In this document: piece after piece, positions 15,201-21,209 of the stretch
How the letters are laid out: each line of letters begins with the position of its first letter
Position numbering within the stretch: position 1 is the first letter of the stretch
The notes under the pieces: model-generated
What the model was told of the DNA's origin: nothing
The model's database searches: none
Seen by the model: the letters and a program-made list of their open reading frames with translations, nothing else
Translations under genes and position numbers: made by a program
Source: JAJZQD01 sp021847735
Lineage (GTDB): Bacteria > Bacillota > Thermincolia > Thermincolales > UBA2595
Reading direction: 5' to 3'
Assembly (NCBI GenBank): GCA_027324025.1
Contig: DAHVYW010000091.1
Location: forward strand, 1-26,255
Length of the DNA: 26,255 nt

Positions 15201-15992
15201 AAATTTCCTGGAATCCATGTATTCCTGATAAGCAATTTCCACAGGCCTTGAAAAAGTCCCCTCTTCCACAGCCACATCTTCAATCTTAGTCAAAAAAGTG
15301 GTATGACGGCAATGGTCAGACCAATAGGTATCAATTACCCTCAGCTCTGTAACAGACGGGTCCCTCTTTTCGGTATCCCGGAAGTACCCTTGTAAGAACT
15401 GCAAATCCTCAATACTCATAGCAAAACCCATACTGTCCATAAGGCTCTGTAGTTCATCAGGGGTTTTGGTGACAAAACCCGCTATAACCTCCACGTCTTT
15501 TGGGACATCACATTTCATCTCCAGGGTCGACGGCTTGTCCAGGGAAGCCTCCCGGGAATCTACCGGGTTTATGCAGTATCCCTTGATTTTTTCAAACTCG
15601 CTGTCAGAAATCGTGCCTTTCAAAACAATTACCTTGGCCGAAATAATATTTGGGCGATCCTTCTGGGCCAGGATCTGTACACACTGGGCAGCGGAATCAG
15701 CCCTTTGGTCATACTGTCCAGGCAGGTATTCCATGGCAAAAAGCCGGTCGCCTGCAGCTGTCGGCAGGGTTTCATCATACACGTAATCAACAGTGGGCTC
15801 CGAAAAGATGATGTTACGGGACATTTCGTACTCTTTGACGGAAATGCCGGATATATCATAGCGGTTTATTATCCTTACTGCCTCAAGTCCCCTGACACCC
15901 AGGTTTTCTTTCAGGTCACCATACAGGCTGTGGGCTTCGACATCAAAACCCTTTTTCTTTTCAACGAAAATCCTTTTTACACCGTTTATCAT
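12213..15992 (-). CDS. purL: FGAM synthase, single-chain with glutaminase domain
   Basis: PurL converts FGAR to FGAM with glutamine and ATP. This single chain of 1259 residues holds all functions, so purS and purQ are not needed. It matches the long clostridial form rather than the proteobacterial one. The synthase core has DTYWSDHCRHTTF, MFKNETHNHPTEIEPFGGAATC, GGRTGRDGCGG and IGGKDSMSGTFKD. The C-terminal glutaminase has FPGTNCEYDTARAFEKAGG, MLPGGFSAGDEPDGSGKF, the nucleophile Cys in LGICNGFQALI, and SHGEGRF. ATG 15992 is chosen over the frame start at 16049: AGAGGGACC lies just upstream, and the extra 19 residues (MMSDEWPAAIK...) fall in the GGCCACT repeat. The gene stands apart from the pur operon and is divergent from a LysR gene. 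Confidence 0.95.
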   Translation of the reverse strand: MINGVKRIFVEKKKGFDVEAHSLYGDLKENLGVRGLEAVRIINRYDISGISVKEYEMSRNIIFSEPTVDYVYDETLPTAAGDRLFAMEYLPGQYDQRADSAAQCVQILAQKDRPNIISAKVIVLKGTISDSEFEKIKGYCINPVDSREASLDKPSTLEMKCDVPKDVEVIAGFVTKTPDELQSLMDSMGFAMSIEDLQFLQGYFRDTEKRDPSVTELRVIDTYWSDHCRHTTFLTKIEDVAVEEGTFSRPVEIAYQEYMDSRKFVHGDNEQDICLMDIALMGMKELRRRGLLHDLDESEEINACSIEVDVDVDGAAEKWLVMFKNETHNHPTEIEPFGGAATCLGGAIRDPLSGRSYVYQAMRVTGSGDPRAKIEDTLSGKLPQRKITTGAAAGYSSYGNQIGLATGQVAEVYDEGFIAKRMEIGAVIGAAPRKNVVREKPVEGDLVILVGGRTGRDGCGGATGSSKEHTEESILTCGAEVQKGNPPVERKIQRLFRNPEVSTMIKRCNDFGAGGVSVAIGELTDGLEINLDNVPKKYEGLDGTELAISESQERMAVVVSVENAERFISFAREENLEAIVVARVTSTRRLKMLWRGKTIVDISRDFLNTNGVKQTTRVFVAAPDEGQNYFNTIPAEVERELPDLNKAWLANLRDLNVCSQKGLVERFDSTIGAGSVLMPFGGKYQATPAEGMVAKIPLLSGNTRTGTVMTYGYNPQLAKWSPFHGALYAVIEAVAKVVAIGGDFKNVRLTLQEYFEKLGGDSAKWGKPFSALLGAFYAQKKLGIPAIGGKDSMSGTFKDLHVPPTLVAFAVDTLDVNRAVSPEFKQFNSQVVLVPMARDENEQPDFTKLRRNYAKITELIRGGCVLAAHTVRTGGLAAAISKMSFGNRIGMDFAEYINPRSLFTPDCGSILLEIDEKIDISKVLDGAVYTVIGRTRDKAAIAVNSVEIDIADTFNEWTKPLEKIFPTKAETLSGQPETMLFDKRNPGKPAINVARPRIFLPVFPGTNCEYDTARAFEKAGGLVDTLVIRNLTAVEIEGSVNEMVRKIENSQIIMLPGGFSAGDEPDGSGKFIATIFRNPKVKEAVMKLLQQRDGLMLGICNGFQALIKLGLVPYGEIRDITENCPTLTFNSIGRHASCLVRTKVVSTLSPWFSNVNAGDIHTIPISHGEGRFVAGEKEIRILLSNGQVATQYVDLDGKPTYDISFNPNNSMHAVEGITSPDGRILGKMGHSERVGTNVAVNVPGAKDQKIFEAGVGYFK

Positions 15993-16029
15993 CCCGGTCC
16001 CTCTTTTCTTGAAGGTTTTAATGGCTGCC

Positions 16030-16057
16030 GGCCACTCATCACTCATCACTGGCCACT
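16030..16057. repeat. GGCCACT-type intergenic repeat upstream of purL
   Basis: GGCCACT occurs at 16030-16036 and TGGCCACT at 16050-16057, with two CACTCAT/CACTCAT-like words between. The reverse complement matches the repeat between purH and purD (AGTGGCCAGTG). Confidence 0.45.
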
Positions 16058-16064
16058 AACAAGC

Positions 16065-16093
16065 TTTACATTTAAATTTTAACATACTATAAT
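16065..16093 (+). promoter_or_regulatory. Sigma-A type promoter of the LysR gene
   Basis: TTTACA (16065-16070), 17 bases, TATAAT (16088-16093). Just downstream two TTAATAA words lie 13 bases apart in an A/T-rich stretch that could hold a T-N11-A LysR site for autoregulation; that part is weak. No equally good promoter is seen for purL on the other strand. Confidence 0.75.
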
Positions 16094-16143
16094 TAATAAG
16101 TGTAGTTAATAATTCTAATATGTTTCATTAGGGGTGCTTATTA

Positions 16144-17028
16144 ATGGATGTCAATTTTGAGCTGTATAAAGTTTTTTACGAAGTTGCCCGGGGGCTGAGC
16201 TTTTCCGCTGCTTCTGCCCGCCTCTATATATCCCAGTCAGCAGTGAGCCAGTCCGTCAAGCTGTTAGAAGAAAAAATGAAGTGCACGCTGTTTACGAGAA
16301 ATACAAAACAGGTGAAATTAACCCAGGAGGGGGAAATTCTCTTCAAACATGTCGAACAGGCCTATAATTTTATTAAGGCCGGTGAGCGCAGTATCAGTGA
16401 AGTCCAATCTCTGAAAAAAGGTGAAATCAGAATCGGGGCCAGTGATACCATCTGTAAGCACTACTTGCTCCCCCACTTTGAGAAATTCAACCGCATGTAT
16501 CCTGATATAAAGATTCATGTTACGAACAGGACATCGCCAAAATGCCTGGAGTTACTGAAAAACGGCAGTGCTGATGTAGTTGTCGTAAACCTGCCCGGCA
16601 CCGGTATGGACAAGAACCTGCAGATAAAAAAAATCAAGACCATCCAGGATGTATTTATTGCCGGACAGGTCTTTGCGGATTTGCGGGATAAGCAGATTGG
16701 GCTGAAAGATTTGCAGAGATACCCAATGCTAATGCTTGAAAAGAGCACCACCACCAGGAATTTTATTGACAGTTTCCTGGAGAGCCGGGGTATTAATATC
16801 ATCCCCGAAATTGAGCTCGAAAGCGTAGACTTATTGATCGAACTGGCCAAGATAGGCCTGGGCATTTCCTTAGTAGTAAGGGACTACATCAAAAAAGAAC
16901 TGGCCGACGGGGAGGTTTTCGTCCTCAATATAAAAGAGAAAATCCCTCAAAGAAACCTGGGGGTCGTGACAAACGGCCACGTGCCGGTCCCGGTTGCTGC
17001 CGAGCGATTCATCGAACTGCTGGGGTAA
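16144..17028 (+). CDS. LysR-family transcriptional regulator
   Basis: This 294-residue protein has the LysR layout. Residues about 3-62 form the winged helix-turn-helix (FYEVARGLSFSAASARLYIS then QSAVSQSVKLLEEKM and LFTRNTKQVKLTQEG). A linker helix and a periplasmic-binding-type effector domain follow, starting EIRIGASDTICKHYLLPHF. Start ATG 16144 has AGGGGTG nine bases upstream. It is divergent from purL with about 150 nt between starts, the usual LysR arrangement, so purL is a candidate target. However, LysR control of purL is not a known theme, and purL lies across a possible insertion region. The effector is unknown. Confidence 0.92.
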   Translation: MDVNFELYKVFYEVARGLSFSAASARLYISQSAVSQSVKLLEEKMKCTLFTRNTKQVKLTQEGEILFKHVEQAYNFIKAGERSISEVQSLKKGEIRIGASDTICKHYLLPHFEKFNRMYPDIKIHVTNRTSPKCLELLKNGSADVVVVNLPGTGMDKNLQIKKIKTIQDVFIAGQVFADLRDKQIGLKDLQRYPMLMLEKSTTTRNFIDSFLESRGINIIPEIELESVDLLIELAKIGLGISLVVRDYIKKELADGEVFVLNIKEKIPQRNLGVVTNGHVPVPVAAERFIELLG

Positions 17029-17042
17029 CCTGTCCGAAACTG

Positions 17043-17157
17043 AGTGAACTCGTTCAGCTAAAGCTGAACATCGAAACTTCAGTGGGGGACTCTACCCCCA
17101 CTGAAGCAGAAAAGTGGAAACTCCACCTAATAGAAGGTGGAGTCTTGGAATTGGGAT
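17043..17157 (-). repeat. 115-bp inverted-repeat element, right copy
   Basis: Identical over all 115 bases to the left copy at 11111-11225, in opposite orientation. It starts 15 bases after the LysR stop. The same three hairpins are present. Homology stops abruptly at both ends, which marks the unit borders as AGTGAAC...GGGAT. Confidence 0.85.
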
Positions 17158-17182
17158 CAAAAAAGACAGCCTCCTCGTTAAG

Positions 17183-17308
17183 AAAAGAAGATGCAGGTGT
17201 GTTCCGGAGAGCGGTCTGACGCCCGTCGGCAAACCTTCCCGCGTAAGCGGGAATAGTTTGCCGGCGCGCGTCGTTGCCGCTCGGAGGAATATACCTGCAT
17301 CTTCTTTT
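17183..17308. terminator. Very long GC-rich palindrome acting as probable bidirectional terminator
   Basis: The arms, each about 58-60 nt, begin AAGAAGATGCAGGT (17185-17198) and end ACCTGCATCTTCTT (17293-17306). Inner blocks also pair: GAGCGG/CCGCTC, CGGCAAAC/GTTTGCCG and TTCCCGC/GCGGGAA around a GTAA loop. Eight T follow on the plus strand. The minus strand also ends in T-rich sequence. It lies between the convergent LysR and kinase genes. Its size is far beyond what termination needs, so it may be a palindromic mobile repeat that was adopted as a terminator. Confidence 0.7.
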
Positions 17309-17356
17309 TTTTGCCAAAGCAAAGAGGCAGCCTCTTTTAAGATAGCCCCAATTCTC

Positions 17357-18937
17357 TTAATTGTCACTCACCAGCAGTTCGATTTCCACTGTCGTTCCCT
17401 TTCCCGGTTTACTTTGAATTTTCAGGACCCCCCTGTGTTCCACAACTATCCTATGGCATACCGACAACCCTAAACCTGTACCGCCGGATTTTGTGGAAAA
17501 AAATGGTGTGCCAATTTTATCAAAAACTTCGGCTTTAATTCCAATGCCGGTGTCGTTAACAGTAATCTTTGCCGTTCTTTTGTCTGTTTGCCGCAGTTGG
17601 ATAATAATTTGCCCGTCTTTTGGGGTTGCTTCTATAGAATTTTTGACAATGTTAACCAGGACCTGTTTTAAGTGAATTTCGTCACCTTTTACAAACATCG
17701 GCAAGTCAGTGTCTTCCAATTTGAAGTTTATTTCCTTAAGTACGGCCTGATTCAGCATAAACTTATAGGTTTCTTCGATGATATTTTGTAAGTTAACAGC
17801 CTTAATTTCCATCTTTTGCGGTTTTGCCAGAAGAAGCGTTTCCCGGACAATACCTTCGATATGGTCCACACTATCGTCGACCAATTCAAGGATTTCTTTA
17901 TCCCCCGCATATTTATCCTTGCTTTTCAATAGTTGCGAAAACCCTTTTATAGCGGTAAGGGGGTTCCTTATTTCATGGGCCATGCCGGCAGCCAGTTCAC
18001 CGACCAAAGCCAGTTTTTCTGCATTCTGCCTTTTAACAAGCAGGTTACGATCTTCTAAAGATACTTTATAACGCCAGAGGACGATCACGACCACAATGAG
18101 AAGCAGTAATATCAGAACATTTTTCGTGACAGTGACAATACCGGGATTAGTGATATCAGGACTCGGTTGAAAGGCTACCACGTACCAGCCAATATTTTTT
18201 AGACGAACCATTGTATAAATTGTCCTTCGATTGCTTATTCTCTCGATAATTGCCAGGTCACTTCCCTTTGCCTCCCAAAAGCAATTGGCTGGGACCGGCT
18301 TGAATTTATTATCTATGGTCTTATCATAAATATAAAAGCCTTGGCTGTCGATCAGGCTTAAACGCCCTGTTTTGCCAATAACGACAGGTTCAAGACCATG
18401 TCTAAAAAACGGAATCGAGAGTTCATCACCCACAACCCCGATAACCTTTCGGGAACTGTCATAAAGGGGATTGTAAAGTATAACAACATACTCACCGCTA
18501 AAAATGGATTTTTGCTGCCCTGTTACAAGAGCCTTACCTTTCACGGCTTCCCGGAAGGAAGGGCTGTTTTTTAAACTGGGTAATTCCCAGGGTTTAATGT
18601 TATGAGTGTAGGCCATGACTTTGCCGTCCGTACCTGCTATAAAATAGTTTTCGTCCTCATCAATTTTGAAGGTTTTTAACAGGCCGTTCAAGTAATCTTG
18701 GTTCATGTTTTCTCTCGTAATAGTGGATGCCAAGTTAACCATGCTTTTCTGTCGTTCCAGCAATTCATGTTCAACAAACCTGGCACTGGATTTGGTAATT
18801 GTGACATTTTTTCCAATTTCCGCCGCTTTCCTCTGGCTTTCATTTTCCCAGATAAAGCTGTAGAAAATTACCACGAGCGGAATTGCTATCATCAAAAAGG
18901 ATACAAGTTTTATCTGAAAGGAACTGGCCTTTTGCAA
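17357..18937 (-). CDS. Membrane sensor histidine kinase (sporulation-kinase-like)
   Basis: A 526-residue membrane kinase. From the chosen start: membrane segment about residues 10-28, an extracellular sensor domain of about 240 residues with a Cache-like pattern (ENYFIAGTDGKVMAYTH, VVILYNPLYDSSRKVIGVVG, GRLSLIDSQGFYIYD), a second membrane segment (NVLILLLLIVVVIVLWRY), then HisKA with the phospho-His in GMAHEIRNPLTAIKGF (about residue 321). The ATP-binding domain follows (LVNIVKNSIEAT, NDTGIGI, FFSTKSGGTGLGLS). I use TTG 18937 because GGAGGGAG lies six bases upstream; the frame continues to ATG 19012, but that would overlap the promoter. No response regulator is adjacent, so it is an orphan kinase, as with KinA-type sporulation kinases. 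The signal is unknown. Confidence 0.9.
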   Translation of the reverse strand: MQKASSFQIKLVSFLMIAIPLVVIFYSFIWENESQRKAAEIGKNVTITKSSARFVEHELLERQKSMVNLASTITRENMNQDYLNGLLKTFKIDEDENYFIAGTDGKVMAYTHNIKPWELPSLKNSPSFREAVKGKALVTGQQKSIFSGEYVVILYNPLYDSSRKVIGVVGDELSIPFFRHGLEPVVIGKTGRLSLIDSQGFYIYDKTIDNKFKPVPANCFWEAKGSDLAIIERISNRRTIYTMVRLKNIGWYVVAFQPSPDITNPGIVTVTKNVLILLLLIVVVIVLWRYKVSLEDRNLLVKRQNAEKLALVGELAAGMAHEIRNPLTAIKGFSQLLKSKDKYAGDKEILELVDDSVDHIEGIVRETLLLAKPQKMEIKAVNLQNIIEETYKFMLNQAVLKEINFKLEDTDLPMFVKGDEIHLKQVLVNIVKNSIEATPKDGQIIIQLRQTDKRTAKITVNDTGIGIKAEVFDKIGTPFFSTKSGGTGLGLSVCHRIVVEHRGVLKIQSKPGKGTTVEIELLVSDN

Positions 18938-18994
18938 ATGGGCTCCCTCCGGTAACAATATTTTATAATTGATAAAAATTACCAGTATATATTT

Positions 18995-19023
18995 AGTATA
19001 GTTGAAAATCATGTTATGGTCAA
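18995..19023 (-). promoter_or_regulatory. Sigma-A type promoter of the sensor kinase gene
   Basis: Read on the minus strand: TTGACC (19023-19018), 17 bases, TATACT (19000-18995). Its position upstream of the TTG start at 18937 supports that start over the ATG at 19012. Confidence 0.7.
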
Positions 19024-19218
19024 TAAAAGGAAGATTTTCTCCTTAAATGTCACTTTTTCACATTCCGGGCTTATGATTAAAATATGCGTAGTTTTAGTTT
19101 GGGCAAAACCGGAGCGGCTTTCAATATAACACTCAAGCGAATTAAACTGGGACCATGTACATATTTGCCCCCATACGGAAATACTAATACTAATTGGTTT
19201 CGTAAAGGGGGTGGCGAG

Positions 19219-19449
19219 TTGAAGCACATTCTTGCCCTGATTATTAAATTTGCCATAGTCGCTGTTGTTCTCGAGGCTGTCTTGCACTACTTAAGCAATT
19301 TATCAGTTCTCAATACGCTGTATATTGCGTTAGCCGTGACCATTATAGCTTACCTAATCGGCCGGCTACAGCAGTTCCGTATGCTACAATTTCACTCATG
19401 GTTTGACCAATTTCGCTTGAATCGAATCGCATCATCACAACTGCATTAG
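19219..19449 (+). pseudogene. DUF2512 (YndM-like) membrane protein, C-terminally truncated
   Basis: The likely start is TTG 19219, after GGGGGTGG. The first ~48 residues (LKHILALIIKFAIVAVVLEA, then NTLYIALAVTIIAYLIG) match the N-terminal two membrane segments of DUF2512 proteins. After AYLIGRL the family sequence stops. The remaining ~28 residues (QQFRMLQFHSWFDQFRLNR...) are the antisense reading of the YbjQ gene that runs in the opposite direction. Full-length members are longer, with further membrane segments. The upstream part of the frame (19084-19218) is not supported by a ribosome site. A deletion that removed the 3' end is the simplest account. Function of the family is unknown. Confidence 0.65.
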
Positions 19450-19669
19450 CCCCCATAACTTGGGCGTTTTGTACCAATCTGTCGATAGCCTGCTTGCGGG
19501 CATCTTCCAGTAACGAGGTGTATTCATGAATCTCTCCGCCTACGAGGCTGCGTAACCCTGCCATAATATTGCCACCCAATCCCCGGCTGCGCACCACAAG
19601 TCCAAAGACCTCCCCCTTAACCTCTCTTACTGTATACCCCTTAATATTTTCCGTAGTTATAACTAACAT
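19343..19669 (-). CDS. YbjQ-family protein (C-terminus altered)
   Basis: A 108-residue soluble protein of the YbjQ/heavy-metal-binding-like family: MLVITTENIKGYTVREVKGE, GLVVRSRGLGGNIMAGLRSLVGGEI, ARKQAIDRLVQNAQVMGANAVVMMRFD and VAYGTAV. Members are small assemblies of unknown function. AGAAGGG lies nine bases before the ATG. Family members end soon after YGTAVVV; here the end reads YGTAVAGRLGKL, and the last ~107 bases overlap the truncated DUF2512 gene tail to tail. The core is intact, so it may still be functional. A TATAAT at about 19703-19708 on the minus strand is a possible -10 box without a clear -35. Confidence 0.8.
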   Translation of the reverse strand: MLVITTENIKGYTVREVKGEVFGLVVRSRGLGGNIMAGLRSLVGGEIHEYTSLLEDARKQAIDRLVQNAQVMGANAVVMMRFDSSEIGQTMSEIVAYGTAVAGRLGKL

Positions 19670-19754
19670 TTTTAGAACCCTTCTCTTAATTTTTTACAAC
19701 TATTATATCATATCTAACTAACCTCTGATGTATTTACAAATTGATAAAACAAAA

Positions 19755-19800
19755 TGGCGGTTAAGATTTCGCCTAAAACCGGCAAAAATCAAAACCGCCA
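19755..19800 (-). terminator. Hairpin with T-rich tail
   Basis: On the minus strand TGGCGGTT pairs with AACCGCCA, with an inner GCC/GGC pair, followed by TTTTGTTTTAT. It overlaps the 3' end of the short ORF at 19773-19934 and could end its transcript. Confidence 0.5.
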
Positions 19801-19934
19801 CTCCAATCTTGCCAAATTAATACCTGTTGTAAACTGGGATAACTCCTTTTTTTGGTTAAGCCATATAATTTCAAGGCGGTGTCCATAAAATCGCAGTCAA
19901 AGAAATCATTTAATTGAGTTTTCCCATTAAACAT
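19773..19934 (-). CDS. Short hypothetical ORF (53 residues)
   Basis: ATG 19934 to TAG 19773 encodes 53 residues starting MFNGKTQLNDFFDCDF and ending WSGGFDFCRF. AGGA lies about 11 bases upstream, so the ribosome site is weak. I do not recognise the sequence. It ends inside the T-tailed hairpin at 19755-19800. It may be a small gene or the remnant of a longer one in this decayed interval. Confidence 0.25.
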   Translation of the reverse strand: MFNGKTQLNDFFDCDFMDTALKLYGLTKKRSYPSLQQVLIWQDWSGGFDFCRF

Positions 19935-19978
19935 TTGCAACCATTCCTATCAAGAGGCGATTTCTAAAATTACCATAT

Positions 19979-20001
19979 GTGTAACGTTGAACTAGTTACA
20001 C
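19979..20001. repeat. Perfect 7-bp inverted repeat
   Basis: GTGTAAC (19979-19985) and GTTACAC (19995-20001) surround a 9-nt spacer. No T-run follows. It could be an operator or hairpin between the short ORF and the 29-residue gene. Confidence 0.3.
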
Positions 20002-20021
20002 AATTGTACTTAGGAATACAA

Positions 20022-20053
20022 GAAACCCATTCCCCCAAGGAAAATGGGCTTCT
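20022..20053 (-). terminator. Probable terminator of the 29-residue gene
   Basis: On the minus strand GCCCATT pairs with AATGGGT around an 11-nt loop, followed by TTCTTGT. It lies about 60 bases after the small gene stop. The T-tail is short. Confidence 0.45.
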
Positions 20054-20108
20054 CGGAGATGACAGTATTTCAGTATTTAGTAAGAATATTGGCCGATTTG
20101 ACTAAGTT

Positions 20109-20198
20109 TTAGGGGTCTCCAAAGAACAGGAGAATCAGAACCAAGAACAGTACAAAAGGAAATCTTCTACTACCGAAAAATCCAAATCCTGTACCCAT
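20109..20198 (-). CDS. Tiny sporulation-type membrane protein (29 residues)
   Basis: ATG 20198 follows a GGGGGGT ribosome site by five bases. The product is MGTGFGFFGSRRF followed by the hydrophobic PFVLFLVLILLFF and GDP, then TAA. A Gly/Phe-rich head plus one membrane segment of about 14 residues is the pattern of the YjcZ-type and similar tiny proteins made late in sporulation. A sigma-K/E-like promoter (next entry) supports this. It is monocistronic. Confidence 0.6.
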   Translation of the reverse strand: MGTGFGFFGSRRFPFVLFLVLILLFFGDP

Positions 20199-20262
20199 TT
20201 ATAACCCCCCTTTAATTTAGGATTTCGAGGTTAATCCTTCGAGTTTACAATCAACTCTTAAT

Positions 20263-20291
20263 TAATAATATGGAAAACAATTATTAAAGGT
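20263..20291 (-). promoter_or_regulatory. Possible mother-cell sporulation promoter (sigma-E/K-like)
   Basis: Read on the minus strand: ACC (20291-20289), about 16 bases, then CATATTATTA (from 20272). Sigma-K promoters have AC near -35 and CATANNNTA near -10; the match is close but not perfect. It precedes the tiny sporulation-type gene by about 65 bases. Confidence 0.35.
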
Positions 20292-20324
20292 TACATAAGA
20301 AATGACAATAATTTTCTCACACTT

Positions 20325-20356
20325 AATCTAAAAAAGGGCAACCTATACGGTTGCCC
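20325..20356 (-). terminator. Strong rho-independent terminator, probably the original guaA terminator
   Basis: On the minus strand GGGCAACC and GGTTGCCC form a perfect 8-bp stem with a 5-nt loop, followed by six T. It lies 44 bases beyond the degraded second guaA 3' end at 20401-20443. It now ends transcripts of the acyltransferase-like gene and guaA read-through. Confidence 0.9.
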
Positions 20357-20400
20357 TCGATAATTCTGATGAATCAAGCATTAACTCCCTCCCAACCCGT

Positions 20401-20443
20401 ATTCCCACTCATTAGCTACCGGGGCTTGGGAGTTGTATCATAC
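20401..20443 (-). repeat. Degraded copy of the guaA 3' end
   Basis: This 43-bp stretch matches the true guaA 3' end at 21202-21245 at 37 of 44 aligned positions, in the same orientation. In the guaA frame, allowing one missing base, it reads about YDTTPKPP-ANEWE against YDITSKPPATIEWE. The guaA stop is lost. The acyltransferase-like frame now runs into it and ends there. Confidence 0.75.
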
Positions 20444-21209
20444 TTAATAAAACGCAGTTACCAAGGTATGAAGCTATAAGTCCCGGCAAGAACGCAGCTA
20501 AAACGTAGACAGCCAGGCAAACCGCCCAGAATGTCAATCTACCTGAAATATTGACAAGGGTCAAGTCGTTGAGTTTGAGAAGTATAAACATCATTATGGC
20601 AGTGGTAATTAAAAGTAGAATCCATATATATGGAGCATACAGCCTGTACATGGAAAAGACGGTTTTTAACAGAAAAAAATGCACCCACAAGTACAGCAGG
20701 GTATTTTTACCTAAGAACGCTAAAAATCCGCTGGCGTAGGAAATTTTATTCAGGTATGGTGATATTAAAACTGAAAGCGAATAAATTGCCAGTCCCAGGG
20801 TTATAAAAAACAAGGTGGCAGACTGGTCATTAATTTTAGCCCCGGTTAATTTAAGGTAAAGGGCAGCAGCCGACCCCAGGATAAACACCGGCAGACGCAT
20901 GTTTTTGTTTTTTTGCAGGTAATCCCCGATCAGGATAAACCCGACCCAGGGTATTACGGAAAACAATGTTCCGTGTAGGTGTCTGGGGGATACTGCATAG
21001 TAATTAAGCAGTTCGTCAATTAACTTTACCCCAATTATCAGGAGCGCGGAATTCCATCTAAGCAAAAATACTGCTATAACAGATGAAATAGTTAATGAGG
21101 TGAAAAGTGAGTCAAAGTTGAAACCCTGGGATATATAAACAGGCGAAAAAAGGGGGTTAAGCAAACCGTGCCAAACCGCTGTTTTATACGGTTTCAGGCT
21201 TACTCCCAC
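20412..21209 (-). pseudogene. 5'-truncated multi-membrane acyltransferase-like gene
   Basis: The open frame from GTG 21209 gives 265 residues with about seven or eight membrane segments. HGTLFSVIPWVGFILIGDYL and FLGKNTLLYLWVHFFLLK resemble the C-terminal part of acyltransferase-3 or DUF1624 type membrane transferases. The N-terminal segment that carries the catalytic His and Arg-Asp motifs in those proteins is missing. The first codons overlap the guaA end, and no ribosome site of its own is visible. The last 10 residues (LLSMIQLPSPGS region) come from the degraded guaA copy. It is therefore a fragment bounded by two guaA ends. It may be translated by coupling from guaA, but catalytic activity is unlikely. 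Confidence 0.6.

Noticed and set aside
15993..16049. Upstream 19-residue extension of PurL
   Set aside because: It is encoded by the GGCCACT repeat, has no ribosome site and is not part of the PurL family N-terminus.
18938..19012. Upstream 25-residue extension of the sensor kinase
   Set aside because: It overlaps the promoter at 18995-19023, while TTG 18937 has GGAGGGAG at correct spacing.
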